A stretch of DNA of 64,000 nucleotides, taken from contig JAEHOE010000075.1 in NCBI GenBank assembly GCA_016858145.1, forward strand, positions 434,001 to 498,000, read 5' to 3'. The position numbers and the translations under genes were made by a program. Each line of letters begins with the position of its first letter. Position 1 is the first letter of the stretch. Source of the DNA: Edaphochlamys debaryana (Eukaryota; Chlorophyta; Chlorophyceae; Chlamydomonadales). The notes under the pieces were generated by a model. That model was not told the origin of the DNA. It saw nothing but the letters and a program-made list of their open reading frames with translations, and did not search any database. This document shows, piece after piece, positions 33,883-46,410 of this stretch.

Positions 33883-34584
33883 GGCGCCGACTCAGCCACG
33901 CTCGCCGCTCAGGGTGGATTGAAGCAGCTGTCGCAAGCAGGGCGTCGGAGGGGGGCTCTCGCCAACGCCGCGGGGTTCACGGGCCCGTGGGGCGCTGGCG
34001 AAGGTGTGGGGTCGCGCAGGTGGAGGTGGACCGCCGTGGAGGTTGCACAAGCCCCGGCAGCAGCCCTCAAGAAACCAGCCTTGGGCGCGGACTGTCCAAG
34101 GAGTCCGCAAGGCTGCTTTTATGCTGCCTGGGCGCAGTGGGTCCTCGGCAGCGGGCTGTCGCGCGACGGATGTTCGGCAGCTGCCGACGCCTGCTCCGTC
34201 GTCTGTGCTCCGGCTGGGCCGGGAACCAGCTTTTAGCGCTTATCGGCGCGTGAGGGCCAATTGTGAGGCGCCAGGAGCGTAGGTAAGGTGGGTCGCGGGC
34301 GGGCAGCGCTTGCCGAGTCAACGAATGCGGTCAGGTAGCGGGTCGCGAACTATCAGTCAGTGCCAGTCGAGTGCGTCGTATGTGGGATTGGTCACGGAAT
34401 AGCTTGCCCACGTCGAGGAGGGCGGGTTGGCGAGCCTGGGCAGTTTGGCTGCATGGAGGTCATGCAGGGCGGCAAGTCCGAGCGCGCGCACCGGTACTGT
34501 AGTCGCCTGAGTAGAAGCAACACCTTCACCTAGGGGCGACCGGCCCTCGTTTCCCCATTCGGTGACAGAGCGGAAGTCCCGACG
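33883..34584. promoter_or_regulatory. Divergent intergenic region, TMEM138-like / CYC1
   Basis: 702 bases between two divergent start codons; presumably holds both promoters. No recognised motif. Confidence 0.4.
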
Positions 34585-36975
34585 ATGAGGTCCGCCCTCT
34601 TCCGGACCCTGGGCAAGGGCCTGGGGCTGTGCGCGGAGGCCAGCAGCACGCGGGCGATGCAGCAGGTTGGTGTGAGGAGCTGGCATGCACACTCGGGTCC
34701 CCAGCGCGTGATGGAACAGCAGGCTGGGAATCCTGGGGCGCATGCCGCTCCCCTGGCCCGTATCTGCCTCCTTAAATAGCGTAGGAGCTAAATGGGACCT
34801 CGGTGGGCTGTGCGCGCAGAGCGTGCCGGCCCTCACGGCCGCGATGTCGAGCACCGCCTCCGACTCTGAGCCCAGCAAGGCGGCCCGCTACGCTGCTGCC
34901 CTGGGTGGCGTTATCGCCGGAATCTTCGGGGCGTCGTGCGTAGCCACCGCTAGCGAGGCTGGTGATGGTCTCCACGCCCCGCACTACCACTGGTCGTTCG
35001 ACGGCGTGCTGGACTCCTACGACCACGGTGCTATCCGCCGTGGCCACAAGGTGCGCACTCCATGCGGGCTGCTCCTGAGCAACGCGGGCTCCGATTGATG
35101 CGCGGAGGCTGCGCTCTCCTCGTGGCCGCTTCACCGGCTGAAAGCTGGCCGTCGTGTGGAGTTCATATGAGCCCATTTACCGGCGGGGTCGAGCACCAGT
35201 GCCCGAAATTCGGAGGCACGTTCGGCTTGGGACCCCCGCGCACCCGCAGCGGATATCTCGGCGGTCTCTGGAGCCGGAAGCCGCGCTGGCGCCTGGCAGC
35301 CGCTGCCAGGGCTCGCAGCTACGGGCACATAGCGGACATTATCAGCTGGAGCTAGAGAGCAGCCCTGGAGTGCTGGCGGAGCTGTGCGACCGGGGTGTGC
35401 GTTGCGCTTTAACGTGGCGCTGCCGCGGAGCGACACGCCAGCGCCCGTGACCCTACGGCGGGGCCCTGGGGGCCAGGGCTGACCGGTCTCAGCCCCAGGC
35501 CCGCCCAACATAGCGCCCGTGCCTGGCACCCCACGACCCCCTGCCGCTCACCGGCGGGAGGTCTAGGGGCCGCGAGCCCGGTCGAGCCATGGACCAGCCA
35601 CACGGCGCGCCCCCCGGTTGACCATGCGCCATCGCTCCCTCCCCTCCGCCCCTCCCCACCCGCCTGTCCCCTCCCCCAGGTGTACCAGCAGGTGTGCGCG
35701 GCCTGCCACTCGATGCAGTACCTGCACTGGCGCCAGCTGGTGGGCGTGTGCTACACGGAGGAGGAGGCCAAGGCGCTGGCCGCGGAGACCGAGGTGCGGC
35801 CGGGGGCCTGGAGACGGGGGCGGATGGGACGCGGCGGAAGGAGCCGCGGCGAATTCAAAGGTCTTAGCCTGGCGGTCGCCCGGGGGTCAGCCGGGGGCTA
35901 TGGGGGCGAGGGCGGTGTTGCCAGCGCCATGCTGGGCTCTCAATCAAGCGTCTAGGACTGCCGGGTGGGGCTACGCCGCGCAGTGTCGATACCCTGGCAC
36001 TAGCGAGCGATGTCTGACTTCCCTACCCCCGCGGTGACGGGTCTTGCGGCAGCCTGACCGGCCCCCATCCTTGCCTCAACTCTCGCCCTCCTCGTCTCCC
36101 TCCTCCCCAGGTGGAGGACGGCCCCAACGACGAGGGCGAGATGTACTCCCGCCCCGGCCGCCTCTTCGACGCCTTCCCCTCCCCCTACATGAACGAGCAG
36201 CACGCGCGCTTCGCCAACGGCGGCGCCTACCCGCCCGACCTCTCCCTCATCAGCGGCGGCCGCCACGACGGCCCCAACTACATCTTCTCCCTGCTCACCG
36301 GCTACCGCGACCCGCCCGCCGGCATCTCGGTGCGGCCGGGGGACGGAGAGAGGGGCTGATGCGGGGCAGCCCTCCGCTTCGGGCTGTAGTTGATGGGGGC
36401 ATCAGGGTACGCAGGAAGACCGACGAAAGCAATGCGAGGTCATGGGAAGGATGGCCCATCACCCGCGTGGGATGAGTTGCAACTGACGCTCCCGCTCTCA
36501 CTCCCCCCCGTCCCCCAGCTCCGCGAGGGCCTCTACTACAACCCCTACTTCCCCGGCGGCGCCATCGCCATGCCCAAGATGCTGGTGGACGGCGGCGTGG
36601 AGTACGAGGACGGCACCCCCTCCTCCGCCTCGCAGCAGGCCAAGGACGTGGTCACCTTCCTGGCCTGGAGCTCCTACCCCTACCAGGTGGGGTTGCCACC
36701 GGGGCCACAGGTCATGACGCCCTCGTCGCGGCAGGAAACGAGCCTCAAAACGGAGCTGCCATCCTTGCTGACCGCTCTCGCCACCGCCTTCTTTACCCTA
36801 TACGTCTCACCCCCCCCTCCTTTCTCCCCTCCCTCCCCCCCAGGACGAGATGCGCGTCATGGGCATCAAGGCCTGCCTCATGATCAGCCTGCTCATCGGC
36901 TTCGCCGCCTATTCCAAGCGCCTCCGCTGGGCGCCCATCAAGTCGCAGCGCATCGTCATGGACGTGGTCAACTAA
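34585..36975 (+). CDS. CYC1: Cytochrome c1, mitochondrial complex III subunit
   Basis: Six exons: 34585-34665, 34820-35050, 35680-35793, 36111-36329, 36519-36686 and 36844-36975; about 314 aa. The basic N-terminal presequence ([15 protein letters not shown]) and a hydrophobic sorting segment ([20 protein letters not shown]) precede [11 protein letters not shown] and [15 protein letters not shown]. The heme motif is [48 protein letters not shown] and [17 protein letters not shown] (containing the Met heme ligand) are all present. The C-terminal membrane anchor is [20 protein letters not shown], then WAPIKSQR. The protein faces the intermembrane space and passes electrons from the Rieske protein to cytochrome c. 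Exons join in phase 0 throughout. Confidence 0.97.
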
Positions 36976-38361
36976 GCAGGACGCGGGCGGACGAGGCGGA
37001 GCGGAGGCTGCAGGCGGCAGAGGCTGGATCTGGAACCGGGCCGCCTGGCAGCAGCTGCAGCGGCGGGCACGGCTGGGGGAGGCTGGTGCTGGAGGCCTTC
37101 TAGTGGGCCGACCCTCAGCGCCCTCGGCTGGGGCTCGCTGTGTGGTGACCGGCCGGGAGGAGTTGTCGCTTGACGCCTGGTCACCGGGCGCGGCGGCGGC
37201 ATCTGGCCGGCTCGGGTGGGCGTAGAAGCGCGGCGCAGCGGGAGAGGATGCGCGGGCAGGCATGGCGGTGCGCGGACGGGCGCAGGAGCTGGTGAGGGGA
37301 CCACGGCCAGCACGGCCTCCTGCCCTTCGGCGAAGGCTGTCTGGGGCTCTCGGCCGTTGAGGACGTGCCCGGAGGAGCAGGGGCTGTAGCAGCGCTGGGC
37401 GGGTCCGGGGTAATTGAGGCGTGGTGAGGTGTTGGGGCGGCGCTTGTGGCGCCCCGTGCGGCCGCCTGTGGGCCGTTAGCTTAACTCTGTGGGCGGGTGG
37501 GTGCAGCGTGTTTGCTCGGGGCAAGGGGTGCAGGGACGTGCAGGGACGAGGGGAACGCTCACGCACCGCGATGGGCAGTCTGCCCCTCAGAAGTAGATAG
37601 GCGCTGAGGGCATAGGTAGGCGACTACATGAACACTGAATATGCAGCCGCAAGATGCGCTTGTAAGCGAGCGAGTGCACTGCCGCTCCCTCCGTCTTCTC
37701 TCCTCTCAACTGGAAGGACTTGGGTACTGCAAGCGCGCAGCCTTTGACAGCTCGTGCCGTGAACCCGATAGAGCCATGTAGGCTCAAGTGGTCACGAGTG
37801 ATTAGGGCCCCTTCCGTAGTGTTCCACGGGCGGGCGAGGCTTAGTGGGCACGGCTACCGGTACTGGAAGAGTGACTAGGGCCCATCCGGCAAGTTCTCGC
37901 GCAAAGGCAGGTGAGACACGGAATGTGTCTGAGCGTGCTGCCCAGTGCAGCTGCATTGGGTCACGTGGCGCTTGTCGCGCTTGTCGGGGCCGGCAAGTGA
38001 GGGCGACTTCCGGCATGGACATGGCACCCCAACCCGTCTGACCTTGTAAGTGAATGCCTTTGCCCCTCGACACGAGACCTGCACCGCGATGCATCCAGAG
38101 CCAAGTGTACAAGCTTCGCGCGGGAATGAGCGGGCAAGTGTTTCGGCACCTTTTGGGCACAGGTACCCCATGCAACCTCGCCACGTATGCCAATGCTCGA
38201 AATGCGTGCCAGCATACGCTTTCCACTTGTATCGATTCCCACATTCAATCATAGCCACCGCAAAAGCCAGATCTAGCAGTGCAGCGCGTCGGAACCCGCA
38301 CGACGCGTCCTCGCTTCATTAGTTCCGTGACCGGTCCAACAGCACTCCGCTAGCAGCCGCC
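36976..38361. other. Intergenic, no gene recognised
   Basis: About 1.4 kb between two plus-strand genes. The first part is GC-rich. From about 37.6 kb composition becomes balanced, as in upstream regions elsewhere in the window. Confidence 0.5.
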
Positions 38362-40112
38362 ATGGCCACGCTTCGCTGCTCGACCGCCCTGCAGAGCGCT
38401 GGGCGCCTCCGACAGCCGTGCGCTAGGCGCAGATGTAAGCCATTGGGCGGTCGGCACTGCGGCTGTGGTGGGGCGATTAAGAAGGCTAATCTCACACTCG
38501 GGTCGTCGATTCTTGCAGATGTGTGCGCACGCGCCGCGGACGTCCCGAAGGAGACGGCCCCGGTGAGCATGGCCTTGGAGCAATTCTGTGCAGCCGGCTC
38601 CCGGCATGGCCCTCGCCACCCCTGCTCAGTCGATTGAGTCTAGAGGGCGTCTCCGCTCAAGGCCCGAAACGGGGCCTGTGACACGCTCGGGTGTATGCGA
38701 CCGCCATCCGTGCTGCATCTTGGCCCGCTGCTGCCGACCCATCCTTTCGGTCGCGCCCTATTCACGCAGGCCCTGTCCACTGTTGAGCTGAGCTACAACA
38801 GGCTCCTCCTGACCATTCTTGATGGAAACCCCTTCCTGAGCGACGGCTCCAAGACGGTGAGAGCCCTGACCGCCACGGGCACTCTCGCGAACCCTCTGGA
38901 CACTGGCGCAAGCCTCCTCGCACTGCCGGGCCGCATGGTCGTGGAGGGCCGCCGGAGCGGGTCGCACGCCCTCAACGCAACATGCAGCTCTTCCCCTCCG
39001 AACGCACGACCGCCCCCTCTGTCACAACCGCGGTCTGCCAACCCAGCTGCCCCGCGCCCCAGCCCCTGCACCCACATCGCTGCCGCCAGCTCGTGCTTGC
39101 CCCACACGGTATCGGCAGTTCGTGTCCTTTGACACCGCCAGCCCCCTCCACCACCCACCCACCCCTACCCTCCAGGCCGTGGCCACCGCCGCGCTGCTCG
39201 CCAAGCAGTACTCGTCCAAGGTGACGGTACTGGTGGTGGACGAGCCGGGTGAGGGTGCGGAGGGAGGGCGGGGGAGTATGGGAGCTGGGGCTGGGCTCGG
39301 GGCGCTAAGGTATGGGTGCGTGGGGAGGGTGCAGAGCCCGGGTCCCGAGCAAAGCTGCTCTCCGCCCCGCAACTTGAGCCGGCGTCCCGCCCCGCCCCTG
39401 CCCGCAGGCACTGAGAACGCGGACCCCTCCCGGCGGCTGGAGAGCATCGGCTGGCACCTCAAGGTGGGGCACCGGGGGCGAGGGACGGGGCGCAGCACAC
39501 CTGACCTTGAAGAGCGAGGAAAGCACTCCGGGGCCCTGACGATCACGACCACTGACTCCCCTGCCCCTCTTCCCCTCCCCCCCCCCAGGAGCGGGGCTGC
39601 CTGGACTATGAGGTGGTGGAGCGGGCCATCACCTCCCCCGCATCGGTGCTCGTGGGTGAGCAGGGGGGGGGGGCATGGGGGGCAAAGGGGTGGGTGGGAC
39701 GCGAGGAGAGGGACTGGGGGCAGCGGCAGCAAGGTGACATGTTTGTGTGGGCGGGTGCGAACAGCGAATCTGGGCCCTGTTCAATCCGAGTAAGCCCCGA
39801 TACCCCCCACCCACTCCTGCCTCCCTGGCTCCAGGCGATGTGGCGGACGAGATCTCCGCAGACATGGTGAGCAGGACTGGAGGGCACGTGGGGAGGCCGT
39901 CACGTGGGATAATCGATAGCTTAGTACAGTACCGCAATGCGGGGAGGAGTTGGGGTCGATCTGCGCCCCCCTGCCAGCCCCGCTCCCTCACCTCCCCCTT
40001 CCTCCCCCTTTCCCCCCAGGTGGTGCTGTCCTCCGAGGCCGTCCACGCCAAGCACGTGGACGCCAACCAGCTGGCGGAGTTCGTGTCGTGCCCCGTGCTG
40101 CTGCTGCCGTGA
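38362..40112 (+). CDS. Universal stress protein-like (HUP fold), probably plastid
   Basis: Eight exons: 38362-38434, 38519-38562, 38770-38856, 39176-39248, 39408-39463, 39589-39655, 39835-39866 and 40020-40112; about 174 aa. The N-terminus MATLRCSTALQSAGRL plus Ala/Arg-rich residues looks like a transit peptide. The mature part starts at YNRLLLTILDGNPFLSD, followed by ATAALLAKQYSSKVTVLVVD and the late strand VVLSSEAVHAKHV, ending CPVLLLP. This is the order of USP beta strands. The classical G-x2-G-x9-GS ATP loop is absent, so it would belong to the non-ATP-binding class. The last exon is copied in part at 44876-44918. Confidence 0.78.
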
Positions 40113-41237
40113 TGAGGGGGGAGGGGATGAACTAGGTGGGAGGATTGTTGGGGTGAGGAGAGGGAGAGGGAGGGTTGGGGCGGCGCAGGACCGCCGGAGC
40201 ACGGAGGCCCGCGGAGAGCTCATGGAGGGAGCTCAAAAGAGCCAAGCCGCTGGAAGGCGATGTGGCGGCCGCTGGCGAGGGCGTACGCGTTCTGGACCTG
40301 GGTCAGCCCTCTCCATGCACGGCTCGCCGTGAGGGGCCTAGCGGGTAGCGCCGGTCAGTGCCCTGAAGTGGCAGGAGGCCCTCTGCAGCAGGGAGGCAGG
40401 GCCGGCGGCTTGGGCGAGTCACGCTTCGGACCGTGAACTGTGAGTGCCAACCGTGCCGGAAGGCGAGGAAGAGCTGCATCGGACGGTGCGGAGTGGCCGG
40501 GAAGAGGCAGGGCACGGCTAGCCCACCTTGTGTGTGGCCTGCAGCAGGGGTAGCCTGTGAGCATAGGGGTCAGGGGTCGGTTGGGAAGATAGGGGTGGAG
40601 TGGGTGGGGAGGACCCAGTGGCCGCAAGCCTGTGCATGCGCGTGTAAGGAACAGGGCGATGTCGGGTTTCCCGGCCATAGGCCGCTCCCTACTGCCAGAA
40701 ACCATGGAGCCGAACCGCATGCCGACATTGCCGAGCCATCGCTGGCCGCTGGGCTGGCTCCGGACAATTACACTAGCCTGCTATATTAAGCACTAGTACA
40801 CGTATCAACAGGGGGGTGAAACTGTGCGGGGGACGGTTGTCGCAGAGATGGCGGGGGCCGGCTCTGCCGTGGAACCCACGGCCGACCCCCGACCCGGGAT
40901 GAGCGAGGCTCCATGGCCTTGTGATTCGTTCTTCCACCGACGACACACATACAGCTCGCGGGCGTCTAATTACTCACGTAGGCGTAGTCGGCACCGACCT
41001 CGCGACCTCGCGGGCTCGCGATGGCTCCTGTCGGATGATTGCTCGTGCGCGCCGTCTGAGCACTGTGCTGCGCATCGAGTGGATTACTTCCAGCTGCGGT
41101 ACCTCAGCACCAGACCCCCCCTACCGGCCTTTCCCCCCCCAAAAGCCGCGACACTCGGCAGGAGGCTTCCTAGCAGCCAGAATCCTAGCCCACCCCTGAA
41201 CTGACAACAACAACTCCCATACAAGCCTGCAGTTGGC
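40113..41237. other. Intergenic, no gene recognised
   Basis: Between the USP-like gene and OAS-like copy A, both on the plus strand. ORFs are short and unconvincing. Confidence 0.5.
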
Positions 41238-44200
41238 ATGGAAAAGGCAAGCCTCCCTCCTGGGTGGGAGGTCTTCGGCCCGCCATCCCAGGCCATCCTG
41301 CCCGGTGCCCACAGTACGCACTCCCTTCGTTCGTTCGTTTGTGCGCCACGTACCGGTACTCGTGCAGGCGGCCCCCGCCCCGCATCTGACCCCCTACGAG
41401 GTGCTGCAGCGCGGATCGGGGCCGGAACTGCAGGCCCTGCGGAGCGGTATGGCGCTGCGGCAGCTGGCGGGGGTGGATACGCCCCTCACGCCCCTGGAGC
41501 GGGCGGTGCAGCAGCGATCGGCCAAGCTGCTGCTGCAGTGGGAGGTCACCTGCGACGCCGCACTCCTCCAGGTATACATGCAGGCTGGGGCATTCAAGCA
41601 AGAGGGCCGTCTCTTTTTGAGGTAAGCACGGCCCCCGCGCATGCAGAGCAGGAGCAGTGGCCCAACCGCCGAGGCCTTTGCCGAGGGCTTTCATCGGGCC
41701 TACCTCCTGCCGCTGGAGGCCGAGGAGGCCGAGCGCTGGCCGGAGGAGCTGGCGGCCAACCAGCTCATCTACCTGTCCTTGTCAGCTGAGGAAGCCGTGC
41801 CCGGCATCGGGGTGAGTGGGAGTGGTGGGGGCGCAGGCTGCCCTGGGCGTGTCGACAAACAGCTGGAGGTGGGCGGGCCCCGGAGGACTGTAAGCCAACT
41901 GCTGTGTTCGCCGTTGGCAGGCTGCTCGCACACACGTGGGCGGCAGCTACGGCAGAGAGACCATGGTGGAAGGAAACTTCGACGTCGGTGGGTGGCCTGA
42001 GGGTGGCCGCGCATGAAGGAGTGCGTCTTGGTTATTGTCCTGACGCTCTGTCCCGCACGGCTTCCACTCCTCAGACCTCGTTGTCTTTGTCCGTGGAGTG
42101 ACCATGGATGAGTGGCTGCAGCCTGAGATGGGCAGGAAGGTCAGGCGCATGGTGAGCCCGTGTCTCTGTGGGGGGCGCGATTGCAGTGTATGGCACAATC
42201 CAGGGCGCTGTGATGGAGGCGGCCCCGCTCACCCCCAATCGCAGTTTGCGCGGGCGCTGCTCGACGTGGCCCCCGGGGAGTGGTGCGTGCAGCTGTCGGC
42301 TCCTGATGAGGAGGCAGAGGAGGAGGGGGGACCACGTTATGCTCTGCAGGTGCTGGAGAAGGCAGGGTCCGGTAGGGGGAAGGCTTTGACTGGAAAGGGC
42401 AGGGAGCCCGCCGTTCCGCTGGCTTCGCACTTTGACGTCCCACCGCTCACCCTCGCCGGTCCCAGCTGCGCCTGGGTGCTGTGGAGGCGGATGTCCTGCT
42501 GGTGCCAGACGTGGTGGAGGGTGGGTAGGGCGGGTGGGGTGGGTGGGACGTGTCGGGTAGCCCCTGGGGTGGGAGGGAGGGGGAAGCCCAACGCGCCCGC
42601 ACATGCCCTCCCGGCTGCCGCCGCCACCAGGCTCACGGCTCGTGAAGGAGTCACACGGCGCGCCCCGGGCTCGCCGGATACTGCTCTGGCTCCACACCTT
42701 CGTGGCGTTGGTCGTACGAGAGGCCCTTGAGGTGCGGCATGTCAAGGTTTCAGGGAAATGCAGGTAGAAGGGAGGGGGCTCTTGTCATCGACCGCATTAG
42801 CGCGTCTGCCGTCGGCCCGCCCTGCCCACAGTCCAAATACTCATCAACGCTTCGGCTCAGCGCATACGTGGCGCACTCTCTCGTGGAGGGGGTCGCGGAG
42901 GGCGTCGTCCACTCGTGCTTGAGAGCGCCACTGGACAGCCCGCAGCGTGGCGGTTGCGACCGCGTGAAGCAGTGGCGGCAGCGGCACCTCAATTGGCTCC
43001 GGCGGCAGCGGCTCGGGGCCCTGTGCGGAGTCTACCCGGTCAGTTCCTGAGTTGAACGCATGCATGGCTGGCAGCTCACCTGACTTGAAAGGACTGGTCT
43101 GCGGCCACTGCAGATGCCCGATGCTGCGCCCCACATCTCGCTGAGTGGTGAGCTCCTGCTGCGGGGGTCTGAAATCGACCTCAGGGGAAGGTCTGGTGCA
43201 AAGGGGGTTGGTCGGCTAAAGCATAACGCTAAAGCATAACGCACACACAATCCGCTGATACCCACTGCACTACCGAAACCCTGGGTTGCGGACGCCCGCG
43301 GGGGGCGCAGAAGGCACTCTGCTTCTACGCTGGGGCACTGCCTGGCGGCAAGGGGGTCCGCGCGTCAGTGACCGTCGCATTCTTATTTTAGACCGCAGAA
43401 TCCCTAAGCCCTCCTCCACGCCCCTCCCAGACCCGATCCTGAACGATCCGGACTGGGTCCTCGCCCAGCACACGGCCCTGATGCGGGAAATGTACGACAA
43501 CCCTGGCGGCGCGTCGTACTGCCGGCTGCGGGAGCGGGCTAATTCCACCGCCCTCACGACGTTCATGCGGGAGCAGCCGGAGGAGGTTCGGGCGGTGGCG
43601 AGGGGGCTCAAGGTGACTGGGTGTCTGGATGGGAGGTTCCCGCTGTGGGCGGAGGAAGTGTCTAGTGCGCGATGGCCTCATCTGCCCGACCTCCCGACCT
43701 CTCCTGCCTTCATCCCTCCCCCCCCAGGCCTGGCGTGACGGCCTCGAGGTAGACGCCGTCCCCAACTGCGGCATCGGCAGTGTGGCGCTGGAGGTGCTGG
43801 CGCTGGCGGCACACCAGCAGCTGCAGGGGCAGGGGCCCCAGGAGGGCAGGTGAGCGGGTGGGACAGGGGTGTCAGCGCTCGCTATGCTGGTTGGCAGCGG
43901 CGCAGCTGACCGGGCCACGCCGCCGTATCCCTCTGCCCGACCCGCGCAGCCCCGCGCTCTACCAGGTGCGGCTGTTCCAGGCGGCTCTGAGTCTGCTGGT
44001 GGAGGCGGTGGAGGGGGGGCGGCGGGTGGTGACGGTGGACGCGGGGGGCTGGGGCCCACCGCCCCCACGCAGCCCCCTCGACTACCAGCACTGCTGGGCG
44101 GCTGACCCCGTCAAGATCATCCACCCCATCGACCCCACCTGCAACCTTGCGCACGTGAGGAGGGTGGGGCATGCATGCTCACAGTAGCGCGTCTGCAAGG

Positions 44201-44524
44201 GCACCGGTGCCGGTCCGGCACTTGCGCGTCCGTCAGTCTGCACAGCGGGGCGTCCCACACCACCCCGCGCGTGACCACACGTCCATGCCTTGTCACGACC
44301 CGTCCTCCCCGCAGCAAAGCCCCGACAAGCCCACGGCGCAGTGGCAGGCGGTGGCGGCGGAGGCCAAGGAGCTGCTGGACACGTTCCGGTCCGGCACGCT
44401 GGGGGAGGTGCTGGGCGTCCTAGCACCGGCCATGCAGCTGCAGCGGGAGCGGGCTGCCGCGGGCCTGGAGCGGGTGGAGCTGGGCCCGCCGCCCGTCCTC
44501 CTAAGCGTCGGCGACTCAAGGTGA
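41238..44524 (+). CDS. OAS-like nucleotidyltransferase, copy A
   Basis: Fourteen exons: 41238-41246 (ATG GAA AAG before a GC donor), 41368-41571, 41647-41811, 41921-41987, 42075-42151, 42245-42349, 42466-42520, 42631-42731, 42832-43038, 43114-43147, 43431-43612, 43728-43849, 43950-44154 and 44315-44524. The nucleotidyltransferase core shows VGGSYGRETMVEGNFDVDLV (GS motif plus DxD) and the third Asp in VEADVLLVPD. The OAS1_C-like part has VPNCGIGSVALEVL and KIIHPIDPTCNLAH, matching the DP.DPT stretch of animal OAS. About 580 aa with exons 8-10, or about 466 without them. Those three exons (342 nt) form an in-frame cassette absent from copies B and C. Animal relatives make 2'-5' oligoadenylate or cyclic dinucleotides on sensing dsRNA or DNA; the algal product and ligand are unknown. 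Exons 1 and 2 are the least certain. Confidence 0.85.
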
Positions 44525-44875
44525 GGTGGGGCATGGGAGCGGGTGCAGTTCACTGCCTGGGGAAGGCGTCCCTCATTTTGACCTCCTCGGCAGGAGGGGC
44601 CGACTGGTCGGAAACCTTGCGCGAATCATTTGGGACTGGAGGCGGCAATTCTGCGAAATCTTCGGCCACCCGCGGCAGCAGGGGAGGCTGATCCGAAGCT
44701 GCAAGTGGCGGCGGATGGGGGCCGTGCTCCGGTGGGCTGCTCTGGACCTGGCCCTGTTTACAGTCCTGAGGCCCCTTGCGGGAACCTTCCCCTGAGTTCA
44801 CGCTCGGAACACCTGGCGCCACGGGTTAAGCCACCAGCGGCCGCAGGAGCACGCAGGAGCGGCTGTGGCCAGCCA

Positions 44876-45041
44876 CCCCCAGGTGGTGCTGTCCTCCGAG
44901 GCCGTCCACGCCAAGCACCCAGGAGTGCTGGGGGACGTGATGGGCGAGCTGGGCCCGGCCATGCGGCTGCAGTGGGAGAGGGCCGCCGCCGCCCTCGAGC
45001 GGCTGGCGCCTGTGCCCGCACCTGTACCGTGCCGCACGTGA
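44876..45041 (+). pseudogene. Chimeric relic: USP last-exon start fused to OAS C-terminal exon
   Basis: Positions 44876-44918 repeat 40013-40055 of the USP-like gene exactly, including the end of the pyrimidine tract, the AG acceptor and codons VVLSSEAVHAKH. The frame then continues into VLGDVMGELGPAMRLQWERA, which is the OAS C-terminal motif (compare VLGVLAPAMQLQRERA in copy A), and stops at TGA 45039-45041. No upstream OAS exons accompany it. Its relation to the 3' end of copy A (356 bases upstream) is unclear; it could in principle act as an alternative last exon. Confidence 0.75.
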
Positions 45042-46410
45042 TGGGCCGGGTGCCGGGCTCCGCCCCGCCGCGCTGGTCATGACCAGTCCCAATGATTGCC
45101 GTCCCTGCGGTTGGCATCAAACCGGCAGGTGGGCCCTGGGGGCTGAGGCGCATGGCAGGCGGATAGGGCATTTGGGACACGGGATTCATAGATTCATTTA
45201 CTTTTATAGCCGGCGTGCGTGACACCGGTGCCAGCACGCACGCGGAATGGGGGTGGAGGATGGAGGATGCGAGCTTGGCGAGGTTCTCCATGCTCCTCCT
45301 CCATCCCTTACGGGCCCGTTTTCGGCCCCATCTTGTTTTGCGGGCCGGTCTGGGGCCCCATCCTGGCCCTGAGCGCCAAGGGGGGTAGCGCCAAGGGCAT
45401 GCTCTTAAGTGGATCGGCCAGATGCCACGCAGCCGGTGTACGCAGGGGCATGGATAGGAGGGTGTTGCGGTGTGCTGGCCTGGGGGCACCTACAGTAGGT
45501 AGGCTGGTGGGCAGACGGGCATAGTGTGCGCAGGGACCTAGTGCTGTACTTCTTGCGGCAGAGTTGGCCGACTGCGCTGGTGCAGCATCAGCAGAGCGAA
45601 GGGAGGCGTGCTGTAGTCTGGCGTGCTGTGCGCGGGGTGGGGGGCACTTACGGCAGAGTTGACAGGCTGTGTTGGTGCAGTACCAGTATCAGCGGAGCGA
45701 AGGGGGGTGGGCCTAGTCCGGCGTGCTTTGCGAGGGGCCTCGCGGGAGTGCGATCTGTTCACGGCGTCAAGCCGGTCAAGGGTGACGCGGCAAAAGTGCC
45801 TTCTCAGCGTACCGGTATGGTTAGGCAGGACGTGACATCTGTGCGAGATGCCGAGGCGGGCAGGAGACCTCGCAGGAGACGGCTTGCGCACGGGTGGTGT
45901 ATGGGCGGCAGGCGGGACAACAAACGAGCGAGCAGGATGGGAGTGTCGCTTGGCGTGCAGGTGGAGCGGCACGGTGGGTGGGGGAGTTGGCGCGCGGGAG
46001 GGTTGCTGTAACGAGCCGCGGACCCATCGATGATGAGACGCGGCCATGTCCCCGCCATCCTCTCTATCAGCTGTCCAGCTCTGCAGCCGCCGCTGACCCC
46101 CTGTCCCCCTGTAAGCCGCAGCCAATTTTTCCCTTCTGTCAGCGTATGCTCCTCTCTGTCTCCAGCTGGGCGTGCATCGGCAGCAGCATCGCGGGGGTGT
46201 TCGGGATCGCGCCCTGGTTTGGCACGGTTGACCTGCCAAGGAGCAATGCCAAAGTAGAACCTTCATACATTGTAGTGTGTACCATACTCTTTTTGTTGAA
46301 GTGCGAGACACTATTGGTCCCCGAACGCTGCGGGTCGATCGCGATGCTGCATTTCCGATAGCGCCTTTCGCTGAAGCGGGCAAGTAGTGCCTGCAGACCA
46401 AAGACTTTCT
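45042..46410. other. Intergenic before HIT-TsaE-TsaD; imperfect ~98-bp tandem duplication
   Basis: No gene recognised. About 45548-45645 and 45646-45745 are diverged tandem copies (shared GGCAGAGTTG..., GCGAAGGG...GTGCTG). The last 300 bases are AT-richer and probably contain the promoter. Confidence 0.5.
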
